From: an uncultured Collinsella sp.
Lineage (GTDB): Bacteria > Actinomycetota > Coriobacteriia > Coriobacteriales > Coriobacteriaceae
Direction: 5' to 3'
Assembly: GCA_900544645.1 (NCBI GenBank)
Contig: UQWG01000005.1
Location: 1 to 60,544, forward strand
DNA: 60,544 nucleotides
Shown here: positions 24,887-32,891 of the stretch, one piece after another
Layout: each line of letters begins with the position of its first letter
Numbering within the stretch: the stretch's first letter is position 1
Notes under the pieces: model-generated
Databases searched by the model: none
What the model was told of the DNA's origin: nothing
What the model saw: the letters and a program-made list of their open reading frames with translations, nothing else
Translations under genes and position numbers: made by a program

Positions 24887-27688
24887 GTGGCAAACGAGTA
24901 CAAGCAGACGATGAATCTGCCCAAGACCGGTTTTCCCATGCGTGCCGGTCTTTCCAAGTCCGAGCCCAAGCGACTCAAGGACTGGCAGGACAACAAGGTC
25001 TACGAGCAGGTTCTGAAGAAGAACGAGGGTCACAAGAAGTTCGTGCTGCACGACGGCCCTCCGTACGCCAACGGCCCGATCCACATCGGCCACGCCATGA
25101 ACAAGATCTCCAAGGACATGATCAACCGTTACTGGATGATGCAGGGCTATGAGGTTCCATATGTCCCCGGTTGGGATTGCCATGGCCAGCCGATCGAGCA
25201 TAAGGTCGAGGAGAAGCTCGGCACCGAGAAGTTCAACCAGACCTCCACGGCTAAGATCCGCGAGCTTTGCAACAAGTTCGCTGTCGAGAACATCGAGCTG
25301 CAGAAGGCCGGCTTCCGTCGCCTGGGCGTGCTCGGCGATTGGGACAACCCCTATCTGACGCTCTATCACCAGCATGACGCCGCCGACATCGAGGTTTTCA
25401 AGGCCATGTTCGACAAGGGCATGATCTATCGCGGTCACAAGCCCGTTCACTGGTGCAAGCACTGCCATACCGCACTTGCTGAGGCCGAGATTGAGTACTC
25501 CGACGAGACGAGCCCGTCCATCTTCGTGCGCTTTGAGATGACCTCCAAGCCCGCCGGCCTCGAGAACTTCGACGGCCCGGTTGACTTTATCATCTGGACG
25601 ACCACGCCGTGGACCATCCCCTCCGACCAGGCAGTTTCTCTCAAGCCCGGTGCCGCCTACGTCGCCGTTGAGCACGACGGCCGCGCCGAGGTCATGCTCG
25701 AGGACCTAGCTCCCAAGTGCTGCGAGGAGTTTGGCTGGGAGTACACCCCGGTTGTGGTCGACGGCAAGCCCTATGTGGTTCCCGCCGAGACCTTCCATCA
25801 CATTCACTATAAGCAGCCGATCTTTGACGGTGTCGAGGGCGTTGCGCTGTTGGCCGATTACGTCGGTGTCGATGACGGTACCGGTATCGTCCACAACTCG
25901 CCCGGTCACGGCGTCGACGACTACTTCGCCTGCCTCAAGGAGGGCATCACCGACATTTGCATGCCGGTCGATGACGACGGCAAGTTCTACACCGGCGAGG
26001 AGTTTGGCACCGGCGGCCCCTTCAGCGGCATGGATACCGACGAGGCCAACCCGCACATCATCGAGTTCCTGCGCGAGCGCGGCACCCTGGTCCTCGAGAA
26101 GAAGATCACGCACAGCTATCCGCACTGCTGGCGCTGCAAGCACCCGGTGCTCTTCCGTGCTACCGACCAGTGGTTCGTCTCGATGGACAAGACCGGTCTG
26201 CGCGAGCAGGCTGGCAAAGAGGTCCGCGAGAACGTCAAGTGGTATCCGGCTCACGCCGCCAACCGCATCGGCGCCATGGTCGAGCAGCGTCCCGACTGGT
26301 GCATCAGCCGTCAGCGCAACTGGGGCGTGCCTATCCCCAGCTACACTTGCGCCGACTGCGGCGAGAAGGTCATGAACGACGCCACGCTCGACGCCGTCAT
26401 CAAGCTCTTCCACGAGAAGGGCTCCGACGCCTGGTTTACCGACGCTCCCGAGAGCTACCTGGGCGAGTCTTGCGTTTGCCCCAAGTGTGGCGGCCATCAC
26501 CTCAAGGCTGATAAGGACATTCTCGACGTGTGGTGGGACTCCGGCGTGTCTTGGAAGGCCGTCTGCGAGTACCGCCCCGAGCTGGAGTACCCGGCGGATG
26601 TGTACCTCGAGGGCTCCGACCAGCACCGCGGTTGGTTCCAGAGCTCGCTGCTCACCTCGGTGGGCGCCAACGGCCACGCTCCGTACAAGGCGGTCGTCTC
26701 GCAGGGCTTCACCCTCGACGGCCAGGGTCGCAAGATGTCCAAGTCGCTCGGCAACGTCATCGACCCCAACAAGGTCTGTGACGAGATGGGCGCCGACATC
26801 ATCCGCCTGTGGGTTGCCTCCGTCGACACCAGTTCCGACGTTTCCATCGACCACGAGATTCTCGCTCGTACGTCCGATGCCTACCGTCGTTTCCGCAACA
26901 CGCTGCGCTTCCTGCTTTCCGAGCTCGAGGGCCAGTTTGAGCCTGAGACCGACGGTGTCGCCTTTGCCGACCTGCTGCCGCTCGACAAGCTCATGGTTGC
27001 CCGTCTGACCCAGGTTCAGGCCGAGGTCGACGACGCTTACTCTTGCTACGAGTTCCCGCGCGCTTACCGTGCGCTTTATGACTTCGTGGTTACCGAGCTT
27101 TCCAACGTGTACCTCGACGCCCTGAAGGACCGCCTGTACTGCGACAAGCCTGGCTCTCTCGAGCGCCGCAGCGCCCAGACCGTGCTGGCCGAGCTCTTCT
27201 CGATGCTCATGCGCGATCTGCAGCCGATTTTGTCCTACACCGTCGACGAGGCCATGGCCTACGCGCCTGCCGGCTGCGTCGACCACCAGAAGTACGCCGC
27301 GCTGCTCGATTGGTATAAGTCGCCTATCACGGTCGACGAGGCCAATGAGTTCGAGGGCGTGCTCGAGGCTTCACTCGAGCTCCGTAGCGCCGTGACCAAG
27401 GCCCTTGAGGATGCCCGCTCCGTCGGCACCTTCACTAAGAGCCAGCAGGTCCGCGTCAAGGCGGTCGTTCCCGCCGAGATGTACGCGCTGCTGACCGGCG
27501 ACAAGGCGGTCGACCTGGCCGAGTTCTACATCGTTTCCGATGTTGAGCTGACCCAGGGCGAGGAGCTCTCCGTTGCCATCGAGGCTGCCGAGGGCGAGTG
27601 CTGCGACCGTTGCTGGAATTACCGCACCACCGTCGGCGAGTACAACGGTCACGCACATATCTGCAAGCGCTGCGCTGACGCGCTGTAG
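24887..27688 (+). CDS. ileS: isoleucine--tRNA ligase
   Basis: A 933-residue class Ia synthetase charging tRNA-Ile. HIGH motif GPIHIGHAMNK near residue 66, the CP1 editing domain (TTTPWTIPSDQAV, and GIVHNSPGHGVDDY with the editing Asp region), KMSKS motif GRKMSKSLGNVI near 617, a Met-rich anticodon domain and a C-terminal zinc finger with CDRCW and CKRC pairs. The start is GTG 24887 with AAAGGGG 4 bases upstream. Expression is set by the T-box leader. The stop codon sits inside a hairpin (27686-27718). Confidence 0.98.
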   Translation: MANEYKQTMNLPKTGFPMRAGLSKSEPKRLKDWQDNKVYEQVLKKNEGHKKFVLHDGPPYANGPIHIGHAMNKISKDMINRYWMMQGYEVPYVPGWDCHGQPIEHKVEEKLGTEKFNQTSTAKIRELCNKFAVENIELQKAGFRRLGVLGDWDNPYLTLYHQHDAADIEVFKAMFDKGMIYRGHKPVHWCKHCHTALAEAEIEYSDETSPSIFVRFEMTSKPAGLENFDGPVDFIIWTTTPWTIPSDQAVSLKPGAAYVAVEHDGRAEVMLEDLAPKCCEEFGWEYTPVVVDGKPYVVPAETFHHIHYKQPIFDGVEGVALLADYVGVDDGTGIVHNSPGHGVDDYFACLKEGITDICMPVDDDGKFYTGEEFGTGGPFSGMDTDEANPHIIEFLRERGTLVLEKKITHSYPHCWRCKHPVLFRATDQWFVSMDKTGLREQAGKEVRENVKWYPAHAANRIGAMVEQRPDWCISRQRNWGVPIPSYTCADCGEKVMNDATLDAVIKLFHEKGSDAWFTDAPESYLGESCVCPKCGGHHLKADKDILDVWWDSGVSWKAVCEYRPELEYPADVYLEGSDQHRGWFQSSLLTSVGANGHAPYKAVVSQGFTLDGQGRKMSKSLGNVIDPNKVCDEMGADIIRLWVASVDTSSDVSIDHEILARTSDAYRRFRNTLRFLLSELEGQFEPETDGVAFADLLPLDKLMVARLTQVQAEVDDAYSCYEFPRAYRALYDFVVTELSNVYLDALKDRLYCDKPGSLERRSAQTVLAELFSMLMRDLQPILSYTVDEAMAYAPAGCVDHQKYAALLDWYKSPITVDEANEFEGVLEASLELRSAVTKALEDARSVGTFTKSQQVRVKAVVPAEMYALLTGDKAVDLAEFYIVSDVELTQGEELSVAIEAAEGECCDRCWNYRTTVGEYNGHAHICKRCADAL

Positions 27689-27718
27689 GTTACGGCGTTC
27701 GTAGAACGCCGTAACCTA
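27686..27718 (+). repeat. perfect 15-base-pair hairpin overlapping the ileS stop codon
   Basis: TAGGTTACGGCGTTC (27686-27700) and GAACGCCGTAACCTA (27704-27718) are perfectly complementary around GTA. There is no T tract, so it is not a standard terminator; it may protect the mRNA end or begin the structured element that follows. Confidence 0.7.
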
Positions 27719-27906
27719 CCGACGCTGCAAACGCTCCTAAGCGGCAATCTGACGTTCAATCGTCGGTCGCGTACCAAAGTACGCTTCCCTCCTCTTTCAC
27801 GTCACCTTGCTCGCTTAGGGACGTTTTCGCTGTTGGTGACGGCAACGCGGCTTTTCCATTGTTGGAACTAGAGCCTTCTCTTTCGACCTGTGCTCTTAGT
27901 CGAAAG
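27719..27906 (+). other. structured non-coding stretch, candidate small RNA or repeat element
   Basis: No gene is credible between ileS and lspA (374 bases). The stretch folds locally: a long helix ACGCTCCTAAGCGGCAA (27731-27747) with 27807-27824, one bulge and one mismatch, encloses GACG/CGTC (27751-27764) and GCGTAC-CAAA-GTACGC (27769-27784). Downstream are TTCCA-TTGT-TGGAA and CTTTCGAC (27880-27887) with GTCGAAAG (27899-27906). It ends at the terminator at 27914. I recognise no known RNA family. Confidence 0.45.
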
Positions 27907-27913
27907 CTATTTA

Positions 27914-27949
27914 GCGACATTCCGTTATTCGGAATGTCGCTTTTGTTTT
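27914..27949 (+). terminator. intrinsic terminator upstream of lspA
   Basis: GCGACATTCCG (27914-27924) pairs perfectly with CGGAATGTCGC (27930-27940), then TTTTGTTTT. It ends the ileS transcript or a separate small transcript. From 27950 to 28062 I see only an AT-richer stretch that may hold the lspA promoter. Confidence 0.9.
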
Positions 27950-28062
27950 GTGCTGGTTATTTCGCTTGCGTTGGTGGATATGTCGTGCGCTCTGCGTATG
28001 GCAATATAAGATGGTTAATTGCGTTCAACGGAATTCGATTGTTCTGAGGGTAGGGGATTTCT

Positions 28063-28662
28063 TTGGGTCGTTCTGCGGATATGACGCCGCCTTTGCGTTG
28101 GCGGTTGGGTGTTGCTGGTGGCGTGGCGTTGGCCGTGCTGCTTGTTGACCAGCTGACCAAGCTTGCGGTTCGGGCCGTGGGCGATGCGCTGCATGTGACT
28201 GTCATCCCCGGTGTGATCGACTTTATGTTTGTCCGCAATATCGGCGCTGCCTTTAGTATGGGTGAGGGGCATGGCATCGCGTTTGCCGTGCTGGCGTTGG
28301 CGGTCATTATCGCTATTGCCGTGTACCTCGTTCGTGCGCCCCGGCTCGCCCATCTTGAGGTTGTGGGCATGGTGATGGTTGCGGGCGGTGCTATCGGCAA
28401 CGCTATCGATCGTTTGGCCTTTGGCTTCGTGACCGATTTTATTGCCACCACCTTCATCGACTTCCCCGTCTTCAATGTGGCCGATATTGGCATTACCTTG
28501 GGCGTCGTGCTCGCCCTCTTCGGCTACATGTTCTTGAGCCCTGCGGCCCGCGAGGTCGATGCGACCGCCGAGCTCAACGCCCGTGACGAGGCCCGTGCCA
28601 AGCGAAAGGCCCAGCAGCGTGGGGAGCGTGCCCGCAAGATTCGCGAAAGGAATGAGCGCTAA
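28063..28662 (+). CDS. lspA: lipoprotein signal peptidase (signal peptidase II)
   Basis: A 199-residue membrane aspartic protease that cleaves prolipoproteins after lipid modification. Four membrane segments are visible. The catalytic Asp motifs are GGAIGNAIDRL (about residues 106-116) and FNVADIGITLG (about 138-148). The tail after residue 165 is a long basic/acidic cytoplasmic extension (ARAKRKAQQRGERARKIRER). The TTG at 28063 is used because AGGGG lies 6 bases upstream; the ATG at 28081 lacks a site. It overlaps the next gene (TAATG), the usual lspA-rluD pair. Confidence 0.93.
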   Translation: MGRSADMTPPLRWRLGVAGGVALAVLLVDQLTKLAVRAVGDALHVTVIPGVIDFMFVRNIGAAFSMGEGHGIAFAVLALAVIIAIAVYLVRAPRLAHLEVVGMVMVAGGAIGNAIDRLAFGFVTDFIATTFIDFPVFNVADIGITLGVVLALFGYMFLSPAAREVDATAELNARDEARAKRKAQQRGERARKIRERNER

Positions 28663-29675
28663 TGGCCGACATCCATATTCTTGTTGCCGACGATGCCGCT
28701 GGTCAGCGCCTTGATGCCTATCTGGGCGCCAACGACGGCTGCCCCACGCGCTCTGCCTGCGCGCATCTGATCGAGGGAGGCGCCGTTGCCGTCAATGGCG
28801 AGACCTGCCTGTCCAAAAAGTATGCCGTGCGCGCCGGCGATCGTATTTCGGTCGATTTGCCCGAGCTGCACGATCCCACCGATGTGATTCCCGAGGCCAT
28901 CCCGCTCGACATTCGCTATGAGGACGACTACCTTATCGTGCTCTCCAAGCAGCGCGGCCTGGTGTGCCATCCTGCACATGGTCATGAGAGCGGTACGCTC
29001 GCGAATGCCCTGGTCTATCACTGCGGTATCGACCATCTGGGCACCGTGCAGGGCGAGGACCGCCCCGGCATCGTGCATCGTTTGGATCGCGATACCTCGG
29101 GTCTCATGCTTGCGGCAAAGGACGACGACACCCAGCGCGCGCTCCAAAATCTCATCCGCACGCGTACGCTCGATCGTCGTTATATCACGCTCGTTCACGG
29201 TCATATCGCTATGGATGAGGGCACCATTAACACCGGCATTGCGCGTTCTACGCGCGACCGTGTCAAGATGGCGGTTTCGGACGACCCTTTCGCGCGCCAG
29301 GCCATTACGACCTTTAAGGTCCTCGAGCGCTTCGATTCCACGCGTTTTGACGACGGCTATACGCTCGTCGAGTGCCATCTGTTTACGGGCCGCACACATC
29401 AGATTCGTGTGCATATGCGCCATATCAACCACGCCTGCGTGGGCGATCCACTCTACGGCAAGTGCGATGCACGCGCCGATCAGGGTCTGACCAGGCAATT
29501 CCTTCATTCCTGGCGCGTCGCATTCGACCATCCCGTGACGGGGGAGCGTATTGAGTGCCGCGATGAGCTGCCGTGGGATCTCGCTGCGGTTCTTGACGAC
29601 CTGGCCCCGCGCTCGATTGGCCGCACCGCCGCCGGCGACGACATCGTCCCGCAGCTTGGCCTTCTCGAAGCCTAG
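28662..29675 (+). CDS. RluA family pseudouridine synthase (RluD-like)
   Basis: A 337-residue pseudouridine synthase. An N-terminal S4 RNA-binding domain (AGQRLDAYLGAN to AGDRISVDLPE) is followed by the catalytic domain with HRLDRDTSGLMLAAK (about residues 139-153), whose second Asp is the nucleophile, and the FTGRTHQIRVHMRHI motif. RluC/RluD-type proteins modify 23S rRNA; which uridine is targeted here cannot be read from the sequence. Translation is coupled to lspA. Confidence 0.92.
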   Translation: MADIHILVADDAAGQRLDAYLGANDGCPTRSACAHLIEGGAVAVNGETCLSKKYAVRAGDRISVDLPELHDPTDVIPEAIPLDIRYEDDYLIVLSKQRGLVCHPAHGHESGTLANALVYHCGIDHLGTVQGEDRPGIVHRLDRDTSGLMLAAKDDDTQRALQNLIRTRTLDRRYITLVHGHIAMDEGTINTGIARSTRDRVKMAVSDDPFARQAITTFKVLERFDSTRFDDGYTLVECHLFTGRTHQIRVHMRHINHACVGDPLYGKCDARADQGLTRQFLHSWRVAFDHPVTGERIECRDELPWDLAAVLDDLAPRSIGRTAAGDDIVPQLGLLEA

Positions 29676-29714
29676 CCGGTATTAGGTGGTTTCTTGAACT
29701 CGGTAAGCCTGCGG

Positions 29715-29720
29715 TAAGAT
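29715..29720 (+). promoter_or_regulatory. possible -10 before the glycosyltransferase gene
   Basis: TAAGAT preceded by GG, 38 bases before the ATG at 29758. The -35 is not convincing. Confidence 0.25.
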
Positions 29721-29757
29721 ATACGATTGTTTACGTAATGCGTTCCTGGGAGCCTGC

Positions 29758-31053
29758 ATGCTCGCCTTTTTACAAACCAACACACCCATCGTGATTTTCA
29801 ACCAGATTGTCGTCACGCTGCTCACGGTCTGCTTTCTGTACCAGGTGGTCTTCTTTGTCATCGGTGCTCTTCGTGGCGAGGTCGCGCCTCCCAAGGCCAA
29901 AAAACTCCACCGCTATGCCTTCTTTATCGCGGCGCATAACGAGGAAGCCGTGATCGCCAACCTCGTACGCTCCATCAAGGACCAGGATTATCCGTCCGAG
30001 CTCATCGAGGTCTTCGTGGTCGCCGATGCCTGCACCGACAACACGGCGCAGCTTGCGCGCGAGGCCGGTGCTATTGTTTATGAGCGCAATGACCTGGCCC
30101 GTAAGGGCAAGAGCTGGGTCATGGACTTTGGTTTCGATCGCATTCTCAACGAGTATCCCGACACGTTTGAGGGTTACTTTATCTTCGATGCCGACAACGT
30201 TATCTCCCGCGATTACGTGTCTAAGATGAACGATGCCTTTGACCAGGGCTTCCATGTGGTCACGAGCTATCGCAATTCCAAGAACTTCGGCAGCTCGTGG
30301 ATCTCGGCAGCTAATGCCACTTGGTACCTGCGCGAGGCGCGCTTCCTCAACAACGCGCGTAATATCTGCAAGACGTCCTGCGCTGTTTCGGGTTCGGGCT
30401 ACCTCATCTCCGCCAGCGTTATCGAGGGCATGCACGGTTGGCAGTTCCACACGCTGACCGAGGACATTCAGTTCACCACGTTCTGCGCCATTCACGGCAT
30501 TCGCATTGGCTATGCGCCGGCGGAGTTCTTTGACGAACAACCCGTGACGTTTAAGGCGTCCTGGAAACAGCGCATGCGTTGGACCAAGGGCTTCTACCAG
30601 GTGTTCTTTACTTACGGTAAGCACCTGGTCAAGTCGACCTTCCGCTACCATCGCTTTGCCGCCTACGACATGTTCATGACGATCGCCCCGGGTATGCTGC
30701 TGTCGCTCATCTCGATGCTCGCCAATGCGACGTTCCTGATCGTGGGTGGACTCTCGCACGGCTTTTTGGCTACCGAAGTCGAGATGCAGGCCTGTGCCGC
30801 TTCGCTCATTATGACCTTCGCCATGATGTATCAGACTTTCTTTATCCTGGCGCTGCTCACGACTATCTTTGAGTACAAGCACATTCACTGCGCGCAAAAG
30901 TGGCGTCTGGTGACTAACCTGTTTACCTTCCCGATCTTTATGTTCAGCTATATCCCCATCACGGTGGCCGCGCTGTTCCTGAAGGTCGACTGGGTGCCGA
31001 CGCAGCACGCCGTCAACGTTACCCTTGACGAGGTCATGCAAGGCGCCAAATAA
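29758..31053 (+). CDS. processive family 2 glycosyltransferase, membrane-bound
   Basis: A 431-residue protein with an N-terminal membrane helix (about residues 15-38), a GT-A catalytic domain and several C-terminal helices, the layout of cellulose, chitin or hyaluronan synthases. Catalytic motifs: AAHNEEAVIANLV, the DxD-type FIFDADNVI (about residues 141-149), the acceptor-base TED in LTEDIQFTTF, and the processive-enzyme QRMRW motif (about residues 277-281). The product polymer is unknown; an envelope or exopolysaccharide is likely. No partner polysaccharide genes lie nearby. The start has CTGGGAG upstream. Confidence 0.85.
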   Translation: MLAFLQTNTPIVIFNQIVVTLLTVCFLYQVVFFVIGALRGEVAPPKAKKLHRYAFFIAAHNEEAVIANLVRSIKDQDYPSELIEVFVVADACTDNTAQLAREAGAIVYERNDLARKGKSWVMDFGFDRILNEYPDTFEGYFIFDADNVISRDYVSKMNDAFDQGFHVVTSYRNSKNFGSSWISAANATWYLREARFLNNARNICKTSCAVSGSGYLISASVIEGMHGWQFHTLTEDIQFTTFCAIHGIRIGYAPAEFFDEQPVTFKASWKQRMRWTKGFYQVFFTYGKHLVKSTFRYHRFAAYDMFMTIAPGMLLSLISMLANATFLIVGGLSHGFLATEVEMQACAASLIMTFAMMYQTFFILALLTTIFEYKHIHCAQKWRLVTNLFTFPIFMFSYIPITVAALFLKVDWVPTQHAVNVTLDEVMQGAK

Positions 31054-31062
31054 CCACCACCA

Positions 31063-31105
31063 AAACCACCGCAAAGGGGACAGGCACCTTTGTGGTGGTT
31101 TTTGC
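31063..31105. repeat. REP-like hairpin, terminator (copy 2)
   Basis: ACCACCGCAAAGG (31065-31077) pairs with CCTTTGTGGTGGT (31087-31099) with one G-T pair; AA/TT extend the stem and a T-rich tail follows. About 40 bases are nearly identical to the reverse complement of 23266-23308. Confidence 0.85.
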
Positions 31106-31134
31106 TTTTGCGATGCAGCTCGAGGAGGAGTCCG

Positions 31135-31557
31135 ATGGCCTATATCCCGTTTTGGATTTGCATCTTTGCCGGCGTGGCAATTGATGCCCGAGAGCGACGG
31201 TTTCCCAATGGACTTGCCGGCGCATGTGCCGTGACGGCGTTGGCGGGCGTTTGGCTCGATCTCGGTTTGAACACAGCGCTTGACCACGCCGGTCTTGCGG
31301 TCATCGTCTACCTTGGCCTTGTGCTTACCGAGTCGCTCTGGCGTAGAGTTCGCCACGCTCCTGGCATTGGCATGGGGGACGTCAAGGCACTCTTTGCCCT
31401 TTGTACCTTCGATCCCCTGGGCGGCGTTGTCGCGTTTGCGGTTGCGCTCCTGACCCTTGCCGTCGCTTGCCTCATCGCAAAATCGCGCTCCCTGCCATTG
31501 CTCCCGTTTTTAGTGCCGATTTTTGCCATAATCGAGGTCGTGGGCTGCACTTTGTAA
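31135..31557 (+). CDS. minimal A24 family prepilin peptidase
   Basis: A 140-residue membrane protein consisting only of the A24 peptidase core. The two catalytic Asp regions are IDARERRFPNGLAG (first Asp, about residues 14-27) and GIGMGDVKALFALC (GxGD, about residues 78-91). The N-terminal methylase domain of PilD/TadV-like bifunctional enzymes is absent, as in TadV/CpaA-type enzymes. It presumably cleaves leader peptides of type IV or Tad pilins, none of which are in the window. GAGGAGGAG (31122-31130) precedes ATG 31135. Confidence 0.85.
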   Translation: MAYIPFWICIFAGVAIDARERRFPNGLAGACAVTALAGVWLDLGLNTALDHAGLAVIVYLGLVLTESLWRRVRHAPGIGMGDVKALFALCTFDPLGGVVAFAVALLTLAVACLIAKSRSLPLLPFLVPIFAIIEVVGCTL

Positions 31558-31588
31558 CCGATTGCGCATCCTTTTTAAGGAGCATGCC

Positions 31589-32836
31589 ATGGAATCTAAT
31601 CAAGAAACGGCCGTCATTAAGGCGCGCATGGACCGTATTCCCTCGGCGTTGTCGCCCGAGCTTGTCGAGCGCATTGCCGCCGATCGTGCTTCGGGCTATG
31701 TCAACCCGTATCGTTGCAACGATGATCAGGTCATTCGTCGTATTGATCGCGCCGCCGACAAAGGCACGCTTATGCGTCCGGCGTTTATGCGCGATACCGA
31801 AAAGATACTTCATCTTCCGGCGTACACCCGTTATGCAGGCAAAACGCAGGTCTTTAGCTTCCGTAGCAATGATGATCTTTCACGCCGCGGTTTGCACGTA
31901 CAGCTTGTCTCCCGCATTGCGCGCGATATCGGTCGCGCCCTGGGGCTCAATTGCGATCTGATCGAGGCGATTGGCCTGGGTCACGACTTGGGACACACGC
32001 CTTTCGGCCATGCCGGCGAGCGCTTCCTCAACGATATCTATCATGAGCGTACGGGGCGTTATTTTTTCCATAACGTGCAGTCGGTTCGCGTGCTCGACGC
32101 GTTGTATGGCCGCAACGTGTCGCTCCAGACGCTCGACGGCGTGCTATGCCATAACGGCGAGTACGAGCAGCGTGTGTTTGAGCTCTCGGACATGGGCTCC
32201 TTTGACCAGTTTGACCAGACGGTTGAGGATTGCATTGCCACGGGCTATAGCGCAATTGAGCATCTGCGTCCTATGACGCTCGAGGGCTGCGTCGTTCGCA
32301 TCTCGGATATTCTTGCCTACGTCGGTCGTGACCGTCAGGATGCGATCGCGGCGGGCCTGCTTTCGCCCGACGCTTTTGATGATGGCCGGGGCGGTGCCTA
32401 CAACAGTTGGATCCTCACGCATGCCTCCATCGATATCGTTGAGCACAGCTATGGTAAGCCGCGCATCGAGATGAGCGAGGACCTGTTTGAGGAAATTCGC
32501 CGAGCCAAGCGCGAGAACTACGAGAAGATCTATAGCAAGGGCGGTATCGAAGGCGATTCCGAGGCGGAGCTGCGCGAGGCGTTCGTAAAGCTCTACGACC
32601 GTTGCCTGCAGGACATAAATGAAGGCGACGAGTCTTCGTACATCTTTAAGCACCATATTTCGCGCATTGAGCAGCAGCTTTTCTACTACGATCGCACCTA
32701 TGCCTGGCAGGACGACAAGGATCAAGCCGTGGTGGATTATATCGCGAGCATGACGGACGGTTATTTCTGCGAACTGACGAGCAAGCTGTTCCCTGGTCTG
32801 GAGTTTCCGCACCGTACCTATATTAACGAACGGTAG
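31589..32836 (+). CDS. HD-domain deoxyguanosinetriphosphate triphosphohydrolase-like protein
   Basis: A 415-residue HD-family dNTPase homologue. The metal motif is spread over RGLHVQLVSRIARDIGRALGL (His, about residue 93) and LGHDLGHTPFGHAGE (His-Asp, about residues 120-134), with a later Asp in VRISDILAYVGRD. Family members hydrolyse dNTPs to nucleosides and triphosphate, controlling the dNTP pool. ATG 31589 has AAGGAG 6 bases upstream. Substrate preference (dGTP or general) is not determined by sequence. Confidence 0.85.
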   Translation: MESNQETAVIKARMDRIPSALSPELVERIAADRASGYVNPYRCNDDQVIRRIDRAADKGTLMRPAFMRDTEKILHLPAYTRYAGKTQVFSFRSNDDLSRRGLHVQLVSRIARDIGRALGLNCDLIEAIGLGHDLGHTPFGHAGERFLNDIYHERTGRYFFHNVQSVRVLDALYGRNVSLQTLDGVLCHNGEYEQRVFELSDMGSFDQFDQTVEDCIATGYSAIEHLRPMTLEGCVVRISDILAYVGRDRQDAIAAGLLSPDAFDDGRGGAYNSWILTHASIDIVEHSYGKPRIEMSEDLFEEIRRAKRENYEKIYSKGGIEGDSEAELREAFVKLYDRCLQDINEGDESSYIFKHHISRIEQQLFYYDRTYAWQDDKDQAVVDYIASMTDGYFCELTSKLFPGLEFPHRTYINER

Positions 32837-32851
32837 TTCGTATATATTCGG

Positions 32852-32857
32852 TATACT
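32852..32857 (+). promoter_or_regulatory. possible -10 of rarA
   Basis: TATACT preceded by CGG, 35 bases before the candidate start. The -35 is poor. Confidence 0.35.
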
Positions 32858-32891
32858 GGTTAGTTGAAAACGTTTTTGATTGATGCACGGG

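Noticed and set aside
27859..28148. Small + strand open frames of 62 and 66 residues between ileS and lspA
   Set aside because: They translate a terminator hairpin and then overlap lspA in another frame; no ribosome site.
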